Source: Arthrobacter sp. C9C5
Lineage (GTDB): Bacteria > Actinomycetota > Actinomycetes > Actinomycetales > Micrococcaceae
Assembly: GCF_013359735.1 (NCBI RefSeq)
Contig: NZ_JABFMX010000018.1
Coordinates: 26,504-90,503, forward strand
DNA length: 64,000 nucleotides
Direction of reading: 5' to 3'
Position 1 is the first letter of the stretch; each line of letters starts with the position of its first letter. The position numbers and the translations under genes are program-made. A model generated the notes under the pieces. It saw only the letters and a program-made list of their open reading frames with translations. It was not told the origin of the DNA and searched no databases. Below are positions 63,089 to 64,000 of this stretch, piece by piece.

Positions 63089-64000
63089 TCAGGCCGCTCT
63101 CGCAGTCCCGCCCCTCCCGAGCTTCAGCACCTTGGCGAGGTGACGAACCTTTCGGCGCTGGCCGAATGTCGCCGTCGACCCATACGCCGTTCCCGGCAAC
63201 GGCGGGGCGGTGGAGTAGCAGCTGTGGCCGGTCGGCGTCCTTAATTGGAGGGCGTGCCGCCCAGGACCGGGGCGGGGCTGGGCACACCAGCCGGGGGCCT
63301 CTTTGGTGTGATTGCAGGCTTCGCAGAGTCCGGCGCCGTTGGCTGTTGTGGTTGCGCCGCCGCGGTGCCGGGGAACGATGTGGTCCAGGTGGCGGATGGG
63401 GGCGTCGCAGTACGGGGTCCGGCAGGTGTCGTCCCGCGCCTGGATGAACCGGCGCAGCCCGGTCGGGAAGATCCGGGCGCGGGAGTCCATTCCGACGAGC
63501 TCGCCCGTAGCCGGCGCGGTGTAGAGCCTGCGCAGCCAGGCCGCAGAGGCGCGTTCGTCACCCGGGCCGCCCGCAGTACCGGTGCCCGCGTCCTTAAGCA
63601 GTGCACGTGCCCACCCGGCGGGGACGATGCCGTACCCGGGAATCCGCGCCGGTTCGCTGTCCCCCTGGAAGAGGGTGCGGTCGGTCATGACGAGCTGGAT
63701 TTCGATGCCGCTGATCCCGCCGGCCTTTCCGGTGGTGCGTTCGACCAGTGTGTCGGCCATCAGTTGGCCCCGGCTCCTGGAATCCCCGGCGGACCGAAGA
63801 GTATCCGCTTGCAGCGTCAGGGCTCCGTGCACGGACACCCCCTCCGCGACCGGCAACAACGCAGTCAGATAGCACATGGTGTCGGGGGCCGGGCGGAGGC
63901 TGACGCGGCGTTCGGTTTCGGCGTGGGCGGCGCGCTGGGTGACGCAGCGCGGGTCGCGCCGGTACGCGGCGGTGCGTGCCGCGGCCACTACCGCGCGATC
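63089..64000 (-). CDS. HNH endonuclease (DUF222-type), cut by the window edge
   Basis: The C-terminal about 304 residues of an HNH nuclease. The frame is still open at the last base, so the N-terminal DUF222 domain lies outside; residues such as [20 protein letters not shown] belong to its end. The HNH core is [47 protein letters not shown], seen in parts as [18 protein letters not shown] and [14 protein letters not shown] (H-D-H, N, Cys pairs for zinc). This family is present in many copies in Arthrobacter genomes and is often linked to mobile elements; its function is unknown. Not an intact annotation. Confidence 0.9.
   Translation of the reverse strand, partial: DRAVVAAARTAAYRRDPRCVTQRAAHAETERRVSLRPAPDTMCYLTALLPVAEGVSVHGALTLQADTLRSAGDSRSRGQLMADTLVERTTGKAGGISGIEIQLVMTDRTLFQGDSEPARIPGYGIVPAGWARALLKDAGTGTAGGPGDERASAAWLRRLYTAPATGELVGMDSRARIFPTGLRRFIQARDDTCRTPYCDAPIRHLDHIVPRHRGGATTTANGAGLCEACNHTKEAPGWCAQPRPGPGRHALQLRTPTGHSCYSTAPPLPGTAYGSTATFGQRRKVRHLAKVLKLGRGGTARAA

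Overview
This window looks like a chromosomal segment of a high-GC actinobacterium of the Arthrobacter/Pseudarthrobacter group (Micrococcaceae). The evidence is the very high third-position GC, a heterotetrameric keto-acid dehydrogenase E1, the many TetR/GntR/MarR/Lrp regulators, a DUF222-type HNH nuclease at the right edge, and many genes with a TANNNT box 6-7 nt before the start codon (leaderless transcription). The genus is inferred from gene content, not from a search. I see no rRNA, tRNA, CRISPR array, transposase or integrase.

Layout. 1-6.9 kb: end of a gene cut by the window edge, a SnoaL-like protein, a GNAT acetyltransferase, a histidine phosphatase, an exonuclease-phosphatase-family protein, purB, a two-gene unit of a WXG100-like protein and a serine alpha/beta hydrolase, and a holin-like membrane protein. 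6.9-12 kb: a HisC/aromatic aminotransferase followed by an E1alpha-E1beta-E2 operon of a branched-chain-type 2-oxoacid dehydrogenase without E3. 12-17.5 kb: a small membrane protein, a 4CL-type acyl-CoA ligase, a universal stress protein, an aminotransferase, and an FMN reductase divergent from its probable TetR repressor. 17.5-24 kb: a peptide-type ABC transporter operon (two permeases, a fused double ATPase and a lipoprotein binding protein). It is preceded by a possible translated leader and closed by a strong terminator. 24-28.5 kb: a Gfo/Idh oxidoreductase, ald with a divergent PucR-type regulator, and small proteins.

28.5-34.4 kb: PTS and mannitol region. ptsI is divergent from TetR-mtlA-mtlD. 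No HPr gene is present in the window. 34.4-44.6 kb: transport-rich region with a CycA-like permease, GNAT, MarR-MFS, a sugar porter, a DHA2 exporter, an RraA-like protein, and MFS-TetR. 44.8-52.5 kb: malic enzyme, DUF456, a helical-repeat protein, a LysE exporter with divergent Lrp, a second Lrp facing an apparently empty but structured region, GluQRS, an HD protein, and an unusual GNAT-AAA+ fusion.

52.5-57.5 kb: an asparagine/aspartate utilisation operon in transcription order GntR, asparaginase, aspA, ansP. Asparagine is imported, deamidated to aspartate and then split to fumarate and ammonia. 57.5-60.3 kb: a probable metal-homeostasis cluster (DUF305 lipoprotein, His/Cys-rich membrane protein, ArsR repressor, CDF exporter). 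60.3-62.8 kb: SDR-ldh operon and a uracil-DNA-glycosylase-like protein. Right edge: an HNH endonuclease open past the window.

The most interesting non-genic signals are the consistent leaderless promoter architecture, two long intergenic palindromes that share an arm sequence, a 130-nt cruciform-like element at 25.0 kb, a 14-bp perfect palindrome before the E1alpha gene, and an orphan 21-bp hairpin opposite an Lrp gene that may mark a lost or very short transcript.
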